Below, one piece after another: positions 34,665 to 43,852 of a DNA stretch of 64,000 nt. Source of the DNA: BRHc4a sp049323915 (GTDB taxonomy: Bacteria > Bacillota > Desulfotomaculia > Desulfotomaculales > Desulfocucumaceae). Within the stretch, counting starts at the first letter, position 1. Each line of letters begins with the position of its first letter. The translations under genes and the position numbers were made by a program. Under the pieces are notes generated by a model. It was not told where the DNA came from, ran no database searches, and saw nothing but the letters and a program-made list of their open reading frames with translations. The DNA lies in assembly GCA_049323915.1 (NCBI GenBank), contig JBMOPC010000001.1, positions 62,001 to 126,000 on the forward strand, given 5' to 3'.

Positions 34665-35891
34665 TTAAACAAAAGACAGTGCCATTCCCCCCAGAGCACA
34701 GACTAACACCACAAGCCAGGGCGGTAATTTCCATATAAACAGCAGTCCGAAGGCCAGCAGGGCAAGGCTGAAATCCCATGGTGATTTAATGGCCTTAATC
34801 CATACCGGATTATAGAGAGCAGCCAGCAAAATCCCCACAACAGCTGCATTAATGCTGTTTAAGGACGCCTGAAAGCCGGGACGGCGCCTTATATAATCCC
34901 AAAAAGGAAGCCCGCCCGTAACAAGAAGGAACGAAGGCAGGAAGATGGCGAACGTGGCTGCGACAGCGCCGGCCACACCGTTCATAACCATTCCCAGGTA
35001 GGAGGCAAAGGTAAAGAGAGGCCCCGGAACCGCCTGGGCCGCCCCGTAGCCGGCAAGAAACTGAGCATCCGTCACCCACCCAGTGGGTACAACCTCTGAC
35101 TGCAGTAATGGCAGCACCACATGCCCTCCGCCGAAGACAAGAGAGCCAACCCGGAAAAAGCTGTCAAACATCGCCAGCCAGTAAGAATCACTGAGCTGCC
35201 TTATTAGAGGCAGAATTGCCAGAAGAGCAAAAAATATAATCCAAGATGCAATTGCGGCCCTTCGGCTGAGGGAAACACATATTGGCGGTGCCTCAGCAGC
35301 AGGCGGCCTGGGAAGAAACAGCCAGCCTAAAAGCCCTGCGGCCACAATCAACGCTATCTGACTGAATGGTGAGGGCCATAAAAGAATTATGATGGCCGTT
35401 GATATGGCAATGCTTGCCCTTGTCCTGTCGGGCGCCAGGGACTTGGCCATGCCCCAAACCGCCTGCGCTACAACGGCAACTGCGGCAATCATCAGGCCGT
35501 GAAGCCAGCCTGTGTTTGAAGCATCGAACCCCTGCAGCGCATAGGCAAATAGAGTCAGCGCCAACACAGAGGGCAGCGTAAAGCCGAACCAGGAAACAAT
35601 ACCCCCAAAAAAACCTGCTCGAATCATACCAATGGCTATACCTACCTGGCTGCTTGCCGGGCCGGGCAGGAACTGGCAAAGGGCAACCAGGTCCGCATAT
35701 GTTTTTTCATCCAGCCATTTACGGCGTACAACATATTCGTCCCGGAAATAGCCAAGGTGTGCAATAGGTCCCCCGAAAGAAGTAAGCCCAAGCCGGGATG
35801 AAACGCCCAGCACTTCTAAAAGGGAGCCTTTCCTTTCCTCGCCCGCTGACCTCGATTGTTTATCCTTTGTTATTCTCTTATCCAGAGCCAT
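34665..35891 (-). CDS. chrA: Chromate transporter family protein (ChrA, long form)
   Basis: 408 residues, the two-domain form of the CHR family. The SFGGPIAHLGYF motif near residue 38 and the matching FGGGHVVLPLL in the second half near residue 250 are diagnostic, and PGP motifs (LPGPASSQVG, VPGPLFTF) follow each. About 10-12 membrane segments. The family exports chromate, though many anaerobes carry it without known chromate stress. ATG start with AAAAGGAG upstream. It is divergent from the PadR gene. Confidence 0.88.
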   Translation of the reverse strand: MALDKRITKDKQSRSAGEERKGSLLEVLGVSSRLGLTSFGGPIAHLGYFRDEYVVRRKWLDEKTYADLVALCQFLPGPASSQVGIAIGMIRAGFFGGIVSWFGFTLPSVLALTLFAYALQGFDASNTGWLHGLMIAAVAVVAQAVWGMAKSLAPDRTRASIAISTAIIILLWPSPFSQIALIVAAGLLGWLFLPRPPAAEAPPICVSLSRRAAIASWIIFFALLAILPLIRQLSDSYWLAMFDSFFRVGSLVFGGGHVVLPLLQSEVVPTGWVTDAQFLAGYGAAQAVPGPLFTFASYLGMVMNGVAGAVAATFAIFLPSFLLVTGGLPFWDYIRRRPGFQASLNSINAAVVGILLAALYNPVWIKAIKSPWDFSLALLAFGLLFIWKLPPWLVVLVCALGGMALSFV

Positions 35892-36166
35892 TGTAAACTC
35901 TCCTTTTCCATAATGTCACCAGCTGCCGGGTTAGATTCACATTAATTTCAATATAGATTACGCCATTAATTCCTCCTTTTTTTCCACACTACTTCCAAGC
36001 TGTCAATATCGTTAACCGTTATCGTATTTAGATAATAACACAGGTGAGAGTTTTTCTCAATAACTATTACAATAGCGAGGATGAGCAAAATAATTGCATA
36101 AGGTATCCTTTTGAATTATGTCTTGCAAATACAACCTCTACCGGACTATAATTACTAATATATACA

Positions 36167-36183
36167 ATATCGAATTTCGATAT
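36167..36183. promoter_or_regulatory. Operator-like palindrome upstream of the PadR gene
   Basis: ATATCGAA-T-TTCGATAT is a perfect 8-bp inverted repeat with a 1-base centre, ending 14 bases before the PadR start codon. Autoregulation by PadR is inferred. Confidence 0.65.
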
Positions 36184-36196
36184 CGGGGTGTTATAC

Positions 36197-36502
36197 ATGC
36201 TTAGAGAGCTTTTCCTGGGTTTTATCCGGGTACACATCCTTTACCATGCCTCCCTGAGCCAGGTTTACGGGCTGGAGCTTATGGAAGAACTGGAAAGCCA
36301 CGGCTATCCCGTAAGCCCCGGCACCATGTACCCAATACTGAATAAACTGGAGCAAAGCGGCCTCCTGGTATCGGAGAAGGTCAATGCTGAAGGCAAAATA
36401 AGAAAATACTACAGCATTACTAATGCCGGCAGTGAGGTCTTAAAAGAAGCGCGGGAAAAAATCCGGGAGCTTGCCCGTGAAGTGCTGGAAGGAGATTTGT
36501 AA
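36197..36502 (+). CDS. PadR-family transcriptional regulator
   Basis: About 101-104 residues (ATG 36197, or an in-frame TTG/GTG near 36188). A winged-helix domain with the PadR pattern YGLELMEELESHGYPVSPGT near residues 25-45 and YPILNKLEQSGLL after it, then a short dimerisation helix. PadR proteins repress neighbouring transport genes and respond to small molecules. It precedes a FetA/FetB-like exporter pair by about 80 bases, so that pair is the likely target. Confidence 0.85.
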   Translation: MLRELFLGFIRVHILYHASLSQVYGLELMEELESHGYPVSPGTMYPILNKLEQSGLLVSEKVNAEGKIRKYYSITNAGSEVLKEAREKIRELAREVLEGDL

Positions 36503-36581
36503 GTCTATACCGGTGCACCGCCCGGGTCAGGGGAAAAGTGATGGAATTGGCCGTTGAAATACTGGAGGAGAGACAGAAATT

Positions 36582-37238
36582 ATGCTGTTTGTGTTTAGAG
36601 AAATAGTTTTTGAAATGGGTGTGCAGCCAATACGGCGGCTATCGATTTCAGGCCAGGTTGACAGTGGCGGCGTTTTGGTGGTGCGCGGCCCTTCGGGATC
36701 AGGCAAGTCGACACTTCTCAGGATATTGTCCAGGCTTAGGGACTGTGAGGGAGGGGAGGTCTTTCTTAAGGGGGAGGACTGGCGGCGGATACCCGTGACG
36801 TACTGGCGGTCCGCAGTGCATTACCTTGCCCAAAGGCCGGTTTTATTCGACGGGACGATTGCCGATAATCTAAGCAGGCCCTTTGAGGCCCGCATACACT
36901 CTAAAAGTAGGTTTGACCCGGAAAAGGCAAGGGACATTTTAACAAGTCTGATGGTAGATCCCGGACTGTGGAATCAGGATGCCAGGACAGTGTCGGGAGG
37001 AGAGGCGGCAAGGGTTGCCTTTGCCAGGTCCATTTTAATAGACCCTGTGGTGCTAATACTGGATGAACCCACATCTTCACTTGATGATTTTTCTCAAAAA
37101 GCTTTTTACAGTGTGTTGTCCGCATGGCTTAAAAGCCCTGAAAAAGCCGCGATACTGGTCACCCATAACAATGCTTACAATTACCTGCCCAAGGTCTCAT
37201 TCCTGGACATTGATTCAAACAGTGGAGGTGATCAGTAA
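36582..37238 (+). CDS. fetA: ABC transporter ATP-binding protein (FetA-like)
   Basis: 218 residues. Walker A GPSGSGKST near residue 38, the ABC signature VSGGEAARVAFARSI near residue 136 and Walker B VVLILDEPTSSLDD near residue 155. Similar to FetA/YbbL. The ATG follows GGAGGAGAG. Its last codon overlaps the start of the permease gene (TAATG), typical of a two-gene exporter. Confidence 0.83.
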   Translation: MLFVFREIVFEMGVQPIRRLSISGQVDSGGVLVVRGPSGSGKSTLLRILSRLRDCEGGEVFLKGEDWRRIPVTYWRSAVHYLAQRPVLFDGTIADNLSRPFEARIHSKSRFDPEKARDILTSLMVDPGLWNQDARTVSGGEAARVAFARSILIDPVVLILDEPTSSLDDFSQKAFYSVLSAWLKSPEKAAILVTHNNAYNYLPKVSFLDIDSNSGGDQ

Positions 37239-38041
37239 TGGATAATTCCACTATTCCTATATCGAACTACCAACTGGCCTTTACAGTAATTCTGGTGCTT
37301 ATAACAGGAGGAATATCCTCCTTTTTAAAGCTGGGCCTCTTACAGCCGCTGCTCTGGGGCACCGTCCGGACTTTTGTGCAGCTTACGCTGGTGGGGTATG
37401 CCCTTACATACATTTTTAGCATCAACAGCCTGTGGCTGGTTTTAGTATTGATAACAGTAATGTGTTTTATAGCTTCAAAAACTGCGGTAAAGCGAACCCC
37501 CAGCGTACCATATTATCCAGGCGCGCTTGCATTTGTCTCCCTGCTGGCCAGCACCTACCTCGTCGGGTCATTTGTGACGGTACTGATTATTTCCCCTGAT
37601 CCCTGGTATTCCGCCAGAATCGTCATACCTATCTTCGGCATGATCCTTGGAAACTCCATGAACGGCATAGCCATTTCTCTGGACCGGCTGTACAGCGAGG
37701 CAAGGTCAAGGGCATCTGAAATAGAAGCAATGCTTACCTTCGGGGCCACACCCTGGGAAGCCGTCAGGCACAGCGTCAGGGAAGCCCTTAGAGCGGGCAT
37801 GACCCCCACCATCAACTCCCTTATGGTGGTGGGACTGGTCAGCCTGCCTGGAATGATGACCGGGCAGATATTGGGCGGTGCAGACCCCAGGGAGGCGGTG
37901 AGATACCAGATAGTGGTCATGCTGATGATTGCGGCGGCCGTTGCCATAGGCTGCCTTATAATGGTGGGCATGTCCTATAAAAAACTTTTCAGCCATGACG
38001 GAGCGCTGAAGCCCTTCATGCTGGAAAGCAGGAAAATATAA
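37238..38041 (+). CDS. fetB: FetB-family ABC transporter permease (UPF0014)
   Basis: 267 residues with about seven membrane segments. Family landmarks: LGLLQPLLWGTVRTFVQL near residue 29, PIFGMILGNSMNGIAISLDR near residue 130, and LVSLPGMMTGQILGGADP near residue 204. In E. coli FetAB lowers cytosolic iron and protects against peroxide; a metal-export role is inferred here. Confidence 0.85.
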   Translation: MDNSTIPISNYQLAFTVILVLITGGISSFLKLGLLQPLLWGTVRTFVQLTLVGYALTYIFSINSLWLVLVLITVMCFIASKTAVKRTPSVPYYPGALAFVSLLASTYLVGSFVTVLIISPDPWYSARIVIPIFGMILGNSMNGIAISLDRLYSEARSRASEIEAMLTFGATPWEAVRHSVREALRAGMTPTINSLMVVGLVSLPGMMTGQILGGADPREAVRYQIVVMLMIAAAVAIGCLIMVGMSYKKLFSHDGALKPFMLESRKI

Positions 38042-38120
38042 TAAAAAGAGCCTCAAAAGGCCCTTTAAAAAATATTGTCAGTCCAGGTGACAATTTAATT
38101 GAAAAGCAGCACCATAGCTG

Positions 38121-38267
38121 TTAGTAAAATACCAGTATGATTATCAGAATGACAAGTGCCAGAGACAACACCACGTAGTCCTCGGCCCTTTCGGTGGCAA
38201 ACAGCATAACACGGTGGCGGTCACTGTCAGCATGGCCTTCTTGATTATGGGGAATTTTTTCTCTCAT
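38121..38267 (-). CDS. 48-residue single-pass membrane protein after yeiH copy 1
   Basis: A short frame 17 bases downstream of the yeiH-like gene on the same strand. Its first 30 residues are charged (many His, Arg, Glu), and residues 31-48 are one hydrophobic helix (VVLSLALVILIIILVF). The ATG has GGGGGG upstream. A second tiny membrane protein occupies the same place behind the other yeiH gene (40111), which argues that both are real. A transporter accessory subunit is inferred. Confidence 0.65.
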   Translation of the reverse strand: MREKIPHNQEGHADSDRHRVMLFATERAEDYVVLSLALVILIIILVFY

Positions 38268-38284
38268 GACTTGCCCCCCCGGTT

Positions 38285-39415
38285 TTATGGCTGCTCGGGA
38301 ATTATCAACAACACCACTATTAATGCCACCACGGCTTTTAGAAAGGCGGCCGTGGTGCCCACGGCCAGGGGTTTGCCCCCGGCTTTCCTAAGTTCTGCAA
38401 TTGAAATCTGCATGCCGAGGCCGGTGAGGCCGATGGCGAAGAACCAGCTGTAAAGCTTCCTGATCAGAATCAGCTCCGGGGATGGAGGGGTGGTAGGCCC
38501 CAGAACGCCGAAAGATGTAAGCAGCACCATAACCAGAAAACCTATTACGAAAACCGGAAACCTGCTCCATAGACCAGTGTTGATATTGAAGTCGTCATCA
38601 GGCTGCTTGGCCTGGCGGCTGGTATAAACCGCCAGTGCCAGGACAACAAAGGGAAGAAAAATAACCCTCACCAGATTGTATATCTCGCCGGTTTTGAGAC
38701 TAATGGACGGCTGGCTGGCCGTGCCGGGGTCAAATGCCAGGCAGACTGCAAGCACCTGGCCCGAGCTTAGAATGCCGGTGCCGGCCCACACTCCGAACTG
38801 GTGAGGGCTTAAGCCCGCCATGTATCCCACTATTGGAAAAATAAACAATGACGCCAGCCCAAAGGAAAGTATGGTGGCAATGGAAAAAACAACGTCGGTG
38901 GTTTTGGCCCTTACTGCGGGAGCTGTGGCCACGATGGCCGATATGCCGCATACCGCGGTCCCGGCTGAAAGCACGGCCGCCGACCCCGGGTCCATACCAT
39001 ACTTTTTACCCAGCCACATGGTAAAGGAAAGGGTCAAAAAAACAAATGCAAGCACTATGATTACCGCTTTGCCGCCAAGCAGCACCACGTCGGTGATGCT
39101 GTAAAGCGACCCGAGGAGAATAACCCCCAGCTTTATAAACACGCGGGATGTTTTAATCCCCGGCTGGGCCCAGGAAGGTATGCCGAATATATTGCCTATA
39201 ATCATACCGGCTACAATTGAAAGCAGTATGTAATTAAGGCGCAGAATGTCGATAAGGAATTTTTTGGCGTATGCATTGCCCGCAAAATAAGTCTCCAGCC
39301 CGGCCCACTGGGGAATGCCTATGTCAGTTCCGCCCCTGGTGAAAACGGCGATGGCAAACATCAGCAGTATTCCGGGAAATGTTTTTATCAGAAGATGTAA
39401 ATTGCTGATCTGCAA
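38285..39415 (-). CDS. YeiH-family putative sulfate exporter (copy 1)
   Basis: 376 residues, about ten membrane helices. Family landmarks: LNYILLSIVAGMIIGN near residue 61, the re-entrant-like AAVLSAGTAVCGISAIVATAPAV near residue 145, and FGVWAGTGILSSGQVLA near residue 206. TTG start behind GAGAGGTAG. The family (Cons_hypoth698/YeiH) is annotated as sulfate exporter but is poorly characterised. A Usp gene lies upstream and a tiny membrane protein downstream. Confidence 0.82.
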   Translation of the reverse strand: MQISNLHLLIKTFPGILLMFAIAVFTRGGTDIGIPQWAGLETYFAGNAYAKKFLIDILRLNYILLSIVAGMIIGNIFGIPSWAQPGIKTSRVFIKLGVILLGSLYSITDVVLLGGKAVIIVLAFVFLTLSFTMWLGKKYGMDPGSAAVLSAGTAVCGISAIVATAPAVRAKTTDVVFSIATILSFGLASLFIFPIVGYMAGLSPHQFGVWAGTGILSSGQVLAVCLAFDPGTASQPSISLKTGEIYNLVRVIFLPFVVLALAVYTSRQAKQPDDDFNINTGLWSRFPVFVIGFLVMVLLTSFGVLGPTTPPSPELILIRKLYSWFFAIGLTGLGMQISIAELRKAGGKPLAVGTTAAFLKAVVALIVVLLIIPEQP

Positions 39416-39573
39416 AATGCTACCTCTCCCGTTATGGCTTTAAATCGCCCGTCAGCTAATATTATATCAGTTATTTGACATTGAACGACCATATTTACAA
39501 AAAAAATGGAAGCATAAAAGCAGCAAGGCGCGAAAAGCTATTCCACCTTTACGCGCCTTATCACAAAATATTT

Positions 39574-40020
39574 TCAGTTGAAAATAAACAGTGAGCACGG
39601 TAGCCTGGCGATTAGATACTCCCTGGTTTTAGTGGAGGTATTGCCAATCTTAACCCCCTGCTTTCTGCCAATCATAACCAAGTCGTACTGTCCTGACTCA
39701 GCCTCTTTTACAATTTCAGGCCCCGTTTTCCCCCCGGCCGTCATATAATTGGTGTTTAACTCATCTGATCCAGCGGCCCTGTCAAACAGCTCAAAGGCGC
39801 TGTTTTTCTGCTCCTCCGCCAGCTCATTTATGTATTTTACAAACTGGTCCTTGGTTACGGAACTGGCCAGCGTATCCATGTAACCATAGTGAGACAGTCC
39901 GGTTTCAAGCACGTGAATCAATGTTACAGGGACATGCTGCCGGCTTATCAGCCAGACCATTTTTTCCACTGACTTCAGGGATTCGCTTCCGTGAAGCGCC
40001 ACCAGAATCTTCTTGAACAC
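39574..40020 (-). CDS. Universal stress protein (UspA family)
   Basis: 148 residues, GTG start behind AGGAGG. Begins FKKILVALHGSE and ends in a segment resembling the nucleotide-binding GRKQGVKIGNTSTKTREYLIARLPCSL, close to the G-2x-G-9x-G(S/T) motif of ATP-binding Usp proteins. It lies between two YeiH-family transporter genes on the same strand; a regulatory link to the transporters is inferred. Confidence 0.83.
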   Translation of the reverse strand: MFKKILVALHGSESLKSVEKMVWLISRQHVPVTLIHVLETGLSHYGYMDTLASSVTKDQFVKYINELAEEQKNSAFELFDRAAGSDELNTNYMTAGGKTGPEIVKEAESGQYDLVMIGRKQGVKIGNTSTKTREYLIARLPCSLFIFN

Positions 40021-40110
40021 AGCAGACCTCCTGAAAACCAGTTTAAATTATTATGGCAGGGTTGGGTCTTTTTATAACCGCCCTGCCACACCAATCAACT
40101 TCCTTATTAA

Positions 40111-40212
40111 TCAGACAGCCACCTTAACAACCATCAGCAATAAAACGCCCAGCCCTATAACCATGTAATCCTGCTTACGGACCTTGCGGTCTTCACTCCT
40201 GGGGTCGGACAT
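40111..40212 (-). CDS. 33-residue single-pass membrane protein after yeiH copy 2
   Basis: Charged N-terminus (MSDPRSEDRKVRKQDY) followed by one hydrophobic helix (MVIGLGVLLLMVVKVAV). The ATG has an ideal AAGGAGG site 9 bases upstream. It starts 33 bases after the yeiH stop. Too short for usual gene callers; the good ribosome site and the parallel gene at 38121 support it. Confidence 0.72.
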   Translation of the reverse strand: MSDPRSEDRKVRKQDYMVIGLGVLLLMVVKVAV

Positions 40213-40245
40213 GAAACACACCTCCTTGATGAATACTGCTTTACT

Positions 40246-41319
40246 TTACAGCGGCAGGAACCACTTGATGGCAATCAGCGCCAGCACCGCCTTGACAAGG
40301 CCCACTATAAAGCCGAGTATGATGCCGTCCTTACCGGCCGCCTTCATATCGGAGAACCTTGTTGTAAGTCCTATGCTGGCAAAGCCCAGAGAGAAAGCCC
40401 AAATCATAACCTTGTCGGCCATTAGAAGCTCGGCCTTGGTGAACATTCCGGCGGTGTTTGCCAGAACTGCCAGCATAAAGGCGATGATGAACAATGGGAA
40501 TTTGTCCATGATGAACTGGGTCTTATTGATGTTTTCGCTGCTGGAAGTGGACCCGCGCAGAACAATAAGAACAACGGCCAGAACAACAAAGGGCAGGAGG
40601 ACGACGCGCCCCATATTGAATATACCCGCCAAAAGACCTGCTTCCTTTCCGAAGGCGAAACCTGCAGCCAGAACCTGCGCCGAGTTGACGATACCGACTC
40701 CAACCCAGGCCCCGAACTGGTTTTGGGTAAGTCCCAGCGCGTGTCCTATATATGGCATTGTGAACAGCGCCAGCATCCCGAAAATAAGTATCGTCGCAAT
40801 GCCGTAAGCCATCTCCTGGCCCCTGGCCCTTAAGGCGGGGCCGGTGGCAACAATGGCCGACACGCCGCAGACAGAAAACCCGGAGGCTAGGCAGCCGCCA
40901 AGCTCATCGCTCATTTTGAAGTGTTTGCGTATGGCAAAAAGGAGGGCAACGGTGCCGAAAAGCGTTATGGTGATGAAAACCATGCTTACGGTTCCCACCT
41001 TGACCAGGGAGGCAAGGGTGTACTTTGTGCCCATTACCACTATACCAGTCTTGGTCATAACGGTGGAGTATTTCAGGCCCGGTTCCAATACGTTCGGTAT
41101 GCCAACGGTGTTGCGGATAATCATACCTATAATAATGGCCAGAAGCACGTAGTTCAGAAGGACTACATCATAAAACTTTTTGTAGTTTTTCTTCAGGTAA
41201 GCGTCGCCGTACCAGGCGATAACAGCCACCACAACCACCAGCAGCAGGCCGGGTATAGCCTCCAATACAGCCTTCCCGAAATTCTCCTGCCGTTCAACAG
41301 TCTTTGCATCCACACTCAT
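40246..41319 (-). CDS. YeiH-family putative sulfate exporter (copy 2)
   Basis: 357 residues from the ATG at 41319 (GAAGGGGTG upstream; TTG 41331 is in frame). Same architecture as the copy at 38285 (LNYVLLAIIIGMIIRN, GCLASGFSVCGVSAIVATGPAL, FGAWVGVGIVNSAQVLA), but only moderately similar, so it is a diverged paralogue and probably has a different substrate. Confidence 0.82.
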   Translation of the reverse strand: MSVDAKTVERQENFGKAVLEAIPGLLLVVVVAVIAWYGDAYLKKNYKKFYDVVLLNYVLLAIIIGMIIRNTVGIPNVLEPGLKYSTVMTKTGIVVMGTKYTLASLVKVGTVSMVFITITLFGTVALLFAIRKHFKMSDELGGCLASGFSVCGVSAIVATGPALRARGQEMAYGIATILIFGMLALFTMPYIGHALGLTQNQFGAWVGVGIVNSAQVLAAGFAFGKEAGLLAGIFNMGRVVLLPFVVLAVVLIVLRGSTSSSENINKTQFIMDKFPLFIIAFMLAVLANTAGMFTKAELLMADKVMIWAFSLGFASIGLTTRFSDMKAAGKDGIILGFIVGLVKAVLALIAIKWFLPL

Positions 41320-41414
41320 TTCTGATAACACCCCTTCGATAAGATAATTAGATAAAATATAGCGGGTTAATTTTTTTTATATTTCACCTCACTTTGGGAC
41401 AACTTCTTTTGCAG

Positions 41415-41876
41415 TTAGTAAACCGACAAGGTGGGCATGGTAGAGTATAACTTCCCGGATTTATTGTCTGTAATGGCCGATACTCTTAAAACTCCCTTTT
41501 CGTCATATGCGCCTGCCACCACCACTTCACTATCCGGCGCGATTTGAGGTACAATTTCCCCCTTTCGTGCATACTTTAAAAAACTGCAGTCTATTTGTCT
41601 GCCTCCTGAATTAACTAAAATATCCCCTGTAATGGCATTCAGTCCGTCTACATTTTTTCTCTCCAGTCTGCAATTTAATAAATATCCCTGGATTGAAACT
41701 TCCTGTGGTATTTTTGAGCTTTTTATCATCCTGTTAAAATAACTTACATTATACATCAATACTGGCAGCAGCACGAAAACTACGGGGGTAAGGCACAACA
41801 CCAGTATGAAAATCCAGCCATACCATTTGATAAGTTTCTCTATTTGATCATTTTGAACAATTGCATTTTCGATCAT
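41415..41876 (-). CDS. Hypothetical membrane protein with a beta-rich domain
   Basis: 153 residues. One or two membrane helices at residues 20-44 (WIFILVLCLTPVVFVLLPVL), then a beta-rich domain that could be an OB-like fold (EVSIQGYLLNCRLERKN, IAPDSEVVVAGAYDEKG). No known family recognised. It diverges from the histidine kinase gene across a region with three spaced palindromes. Confidence 0.5.
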   Translation of the reverse strand: MIENAIVQNDQIEKLIKWYGWIFILVLCLTPVVFVLLPVLMYNVSYFNRMIKSSKIPQEVSIQGYLLNCRLERKNVDGLNAITGDILVNSGGRQIDCSFLKYARKGEIVPQIAPDSEVVVAGAYDEKGVLRVSAITDNKSGKLYSTMPTLSVY

Positions 41877-42027
41877 AAAACTCCCCGCCGATAAAATATT
41901 TATTTTAAGATGTACTGCGAAACCATGTTGTCAATCATAATTTAAAACCTTTTGATTAAAGGGTCAATGCAGTTAATGGAGTGTGGCTCTTTTGATTTAC
42001 ACAATGAAATTAAGATGTCAGCCACCC

Positions 42028-42086
42028 GACAGATATGTGTCGCCCACCTGACATGTATGTGTCATACCCCTGACACTTTTGTGTCA
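42028..42086. promoter_or_regulatory. Three TGACA-N6-TGTCA palindromes at exact 22-bp spacing
   Basis: GACA-GATATG-TGTC (42028-42041), TGACA-TGTATG-TGTCA (42049-42064) and TGACA-CTTTTG-TGTCA (42071-42086) have centres 22 bases apart, two turns of the helix. Another dyad, ATACTG-AA-CAGTAT, lies near 42203. They may be operators for the downstream response regulator, or the end of an IS21-like element. The rest of the 41877-42243 gap has no convincing gene. Confidence 0.55.
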
Positions 42087-42243
42087 GTTTTCGTTTTTTG
42101 GGCGGCAGGCTTTTAGACCGGCGCAGCGAGGAATTTATATCCTCGGCCATTAAAGAGGAAATCATTTTCCGGTGTCGAAAGAACAATGAGTGATGTTTAA
42201 TATACTGAACAGTATTTAACAAATAATCTAATTGGTGGGCTAT

Positions 42244-43848
42244 ATGTTATTAAATAAAAGACAATTATATCTACTGGCTATATTGCTTATTTTATTGCTG
42301 GCAATCACGGCATACCTCCTTAAACAGTCTTTTGCATCTTTAAAAGTGTCCAGGGAGCTTGACCTGAATTTCAAGCGTGAAGTCCAATATGGCAAAGTTT
42401 ATACAGAAGTCATTAAACTCACCGAAAATGTACAGGACTACATCCTTTTTTCGGATATCAGGAACCTGGATGATTTCAGGAGAAACAGCGCTGTAACCAT
42501 AAAAAATCAAATGGAACTTCTTAATGTTGCAAGCCCCTCCAAAAAACAGGAAGTGGAGGAGCTGATTGAATATACCAGAGCATATTCCTCCTTTGTTGAA
42601 AAGGAAGTTGTACCTCTTATACAGTCTAAAAGCGGCCGTGACGCCGATATAAAGTACCTTCAGCTCCGCCACAAGGATTATGCCAAAGATCTGAAAAATA
42701 AGGCCGACAGTGTAACAGCCGCAGGCCGCAATGAAATGCAGGAATATATCGAGGGAAATATAATAGGCGCCGGCGGCAGGGTTACCTTTGCACTGGTATT
42801 TATGCTGCTGGTGCTGTCAGCCCTTGCCTATCAGCTCACATCGGCACTGAAGCCTTTCATAGTCCGGCACCTCTACCTGGGAAAGCTGGCCGGCCATATA
42901 AAAAATGCGGTGCTTATAGTGGACCGGAATGGATCTGTCATAGAGTTAAACAGGTATGCCGCCGAGTTTTTTGGCATATCTCCGGAGACCCTGACTGGAA
43001 AGAATCTGGGCGAGGTGCCGGCGCTTTTTCCGCAGCTGCAGATCGCCACCGATCCGCTGAACAATGTGATCTTGAGGGGCCAGGAACTGACAAATCACCG
43101 CGTTACCTATATTCACGGCGGGAGAAAACTGGAGCTGGTGGCGGACTATCTTCCGGTATTCTTTCTGAATTATTCATGCGGCGCCATCATGGTGGCGTCC
43201 CTTGCCGAGGCCCAGAAGGACAAGCATATGCTGCTGGATACACTTGAAACCGAAAGAAAAAGGATCTCCATAGAGATCCACGACTGGATTGGCAGGCATA
43301 TGTCAACCATGATTCATTCCCTGGAATATATAATGAGGCTTAATAACGCCCCCCCCGGGGATTGGAAGGACAGCCTCACCACCCTTCAGTCGCACTGCCA
43401 GAACGCAGCCATTGAAATGAGGGGGATTATGAACGACATCCACCCTTACCTTATAGACAGGGTGGGCCTGATCTCGGCGCTAGAGTCATACATTTCCACT
43501 TTCGAGAGGCTGAACAACATCAAGGTTTACGTTCTGTACCAGGACAGATCCCTGAGGGTCAAAAAGAAGGACGAGATCATCATATACAGGATTATACAGG
43601 AAGCCCTTGCAAACGTGTCCAAGCACTCAAGGTCAACCGAGGTGGATATTGACTTTACAGTATCCAGCGATACTTTAAAGATAGAGATATCGGACAATGG
43701 CGGCGACGCAGGAGATTTCACGGCGGGGAACGGTCTGTGGGGCATGAAGGAACGCGCCAATCTGATCGGCGGCGATATCATCTTTTACGGCGGCAAGAAA
43801 GGTTTTAGGGTAGTCCTCACAGTTCCGGCCTCATCGGAAGGAGGTTGA
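42244..43848 (+). CDS. Membrane sensor histidine kinase, NarX-like (HisKA_3)
   Basis: 534 residues from ATG 42244. TM1 near residues 7-27, an extracellular helical domain of about 150 residues, TM2 near 180-202, a PAS domain (about 215-320, HIKNAVLIVDRNGSVIELN), then HisKA_3 with the phosphorylated His in ERKRISIEIHDWIGRHM, and an HATPase domain (ALANVSKHS, DNGGDAGDF, GLWGMKERA). It pairs with the LuxR-type regulator encoded directly after it. The signal is unknown. Confidence 0.88.
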   Translation: MLLNKRQLYLLAILLILLLAITAYLLKQSFASLKVSRELDLNFKREVQYGKVYTEVIKLTENVQDYILFSDIRNLDDFRRNSAVTIKNQMELLNVASPSKKQEVEELIEYTRAYSSFVEKEVVPLIQSKSGRDADIKYLQLRHKDYAKDLKNKADSVTAAGRNEMQEYIEGNIIGAGGRVTFALVFMLLVLSALAYQLTSALKPFIVRHLYLGKLAGHIKNAVLIVDRNGSVIELNRYAAEFFGISPETLTGKNLGEVPALFPQLQIATDPLNNVILRGQELTNHRVTYIHGGRKLELVADYLPVFFLNYSCGAIMVASLAEAQKDKHMLLDTLETERKRISIEIHDWIGRHMSTMIHSLEYIMRLNNAPPGDWKDSLTTLQSHCQNAAIEMRGIMNDIHPYLIDRVGLISALESYISTFERLNNIKVYVLYQDRSLRVKKKDEIIIYRIIQEALANVSKHSRSTEVDIDFTVSSDTLKIEISDNGGDAGDFTAGNGLWGMKERANLIGGDIIFYGGKKGFRVVLTVPASSEGG

Positions 43849-43852
43849 AGTT

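Noticed and set aside
42010..42222. 70-codon minus-strand frame as a gene
   Set aside because: It runs across the three palindromes and has no ribosome site or recognisable family; kept only as possible IS debris.
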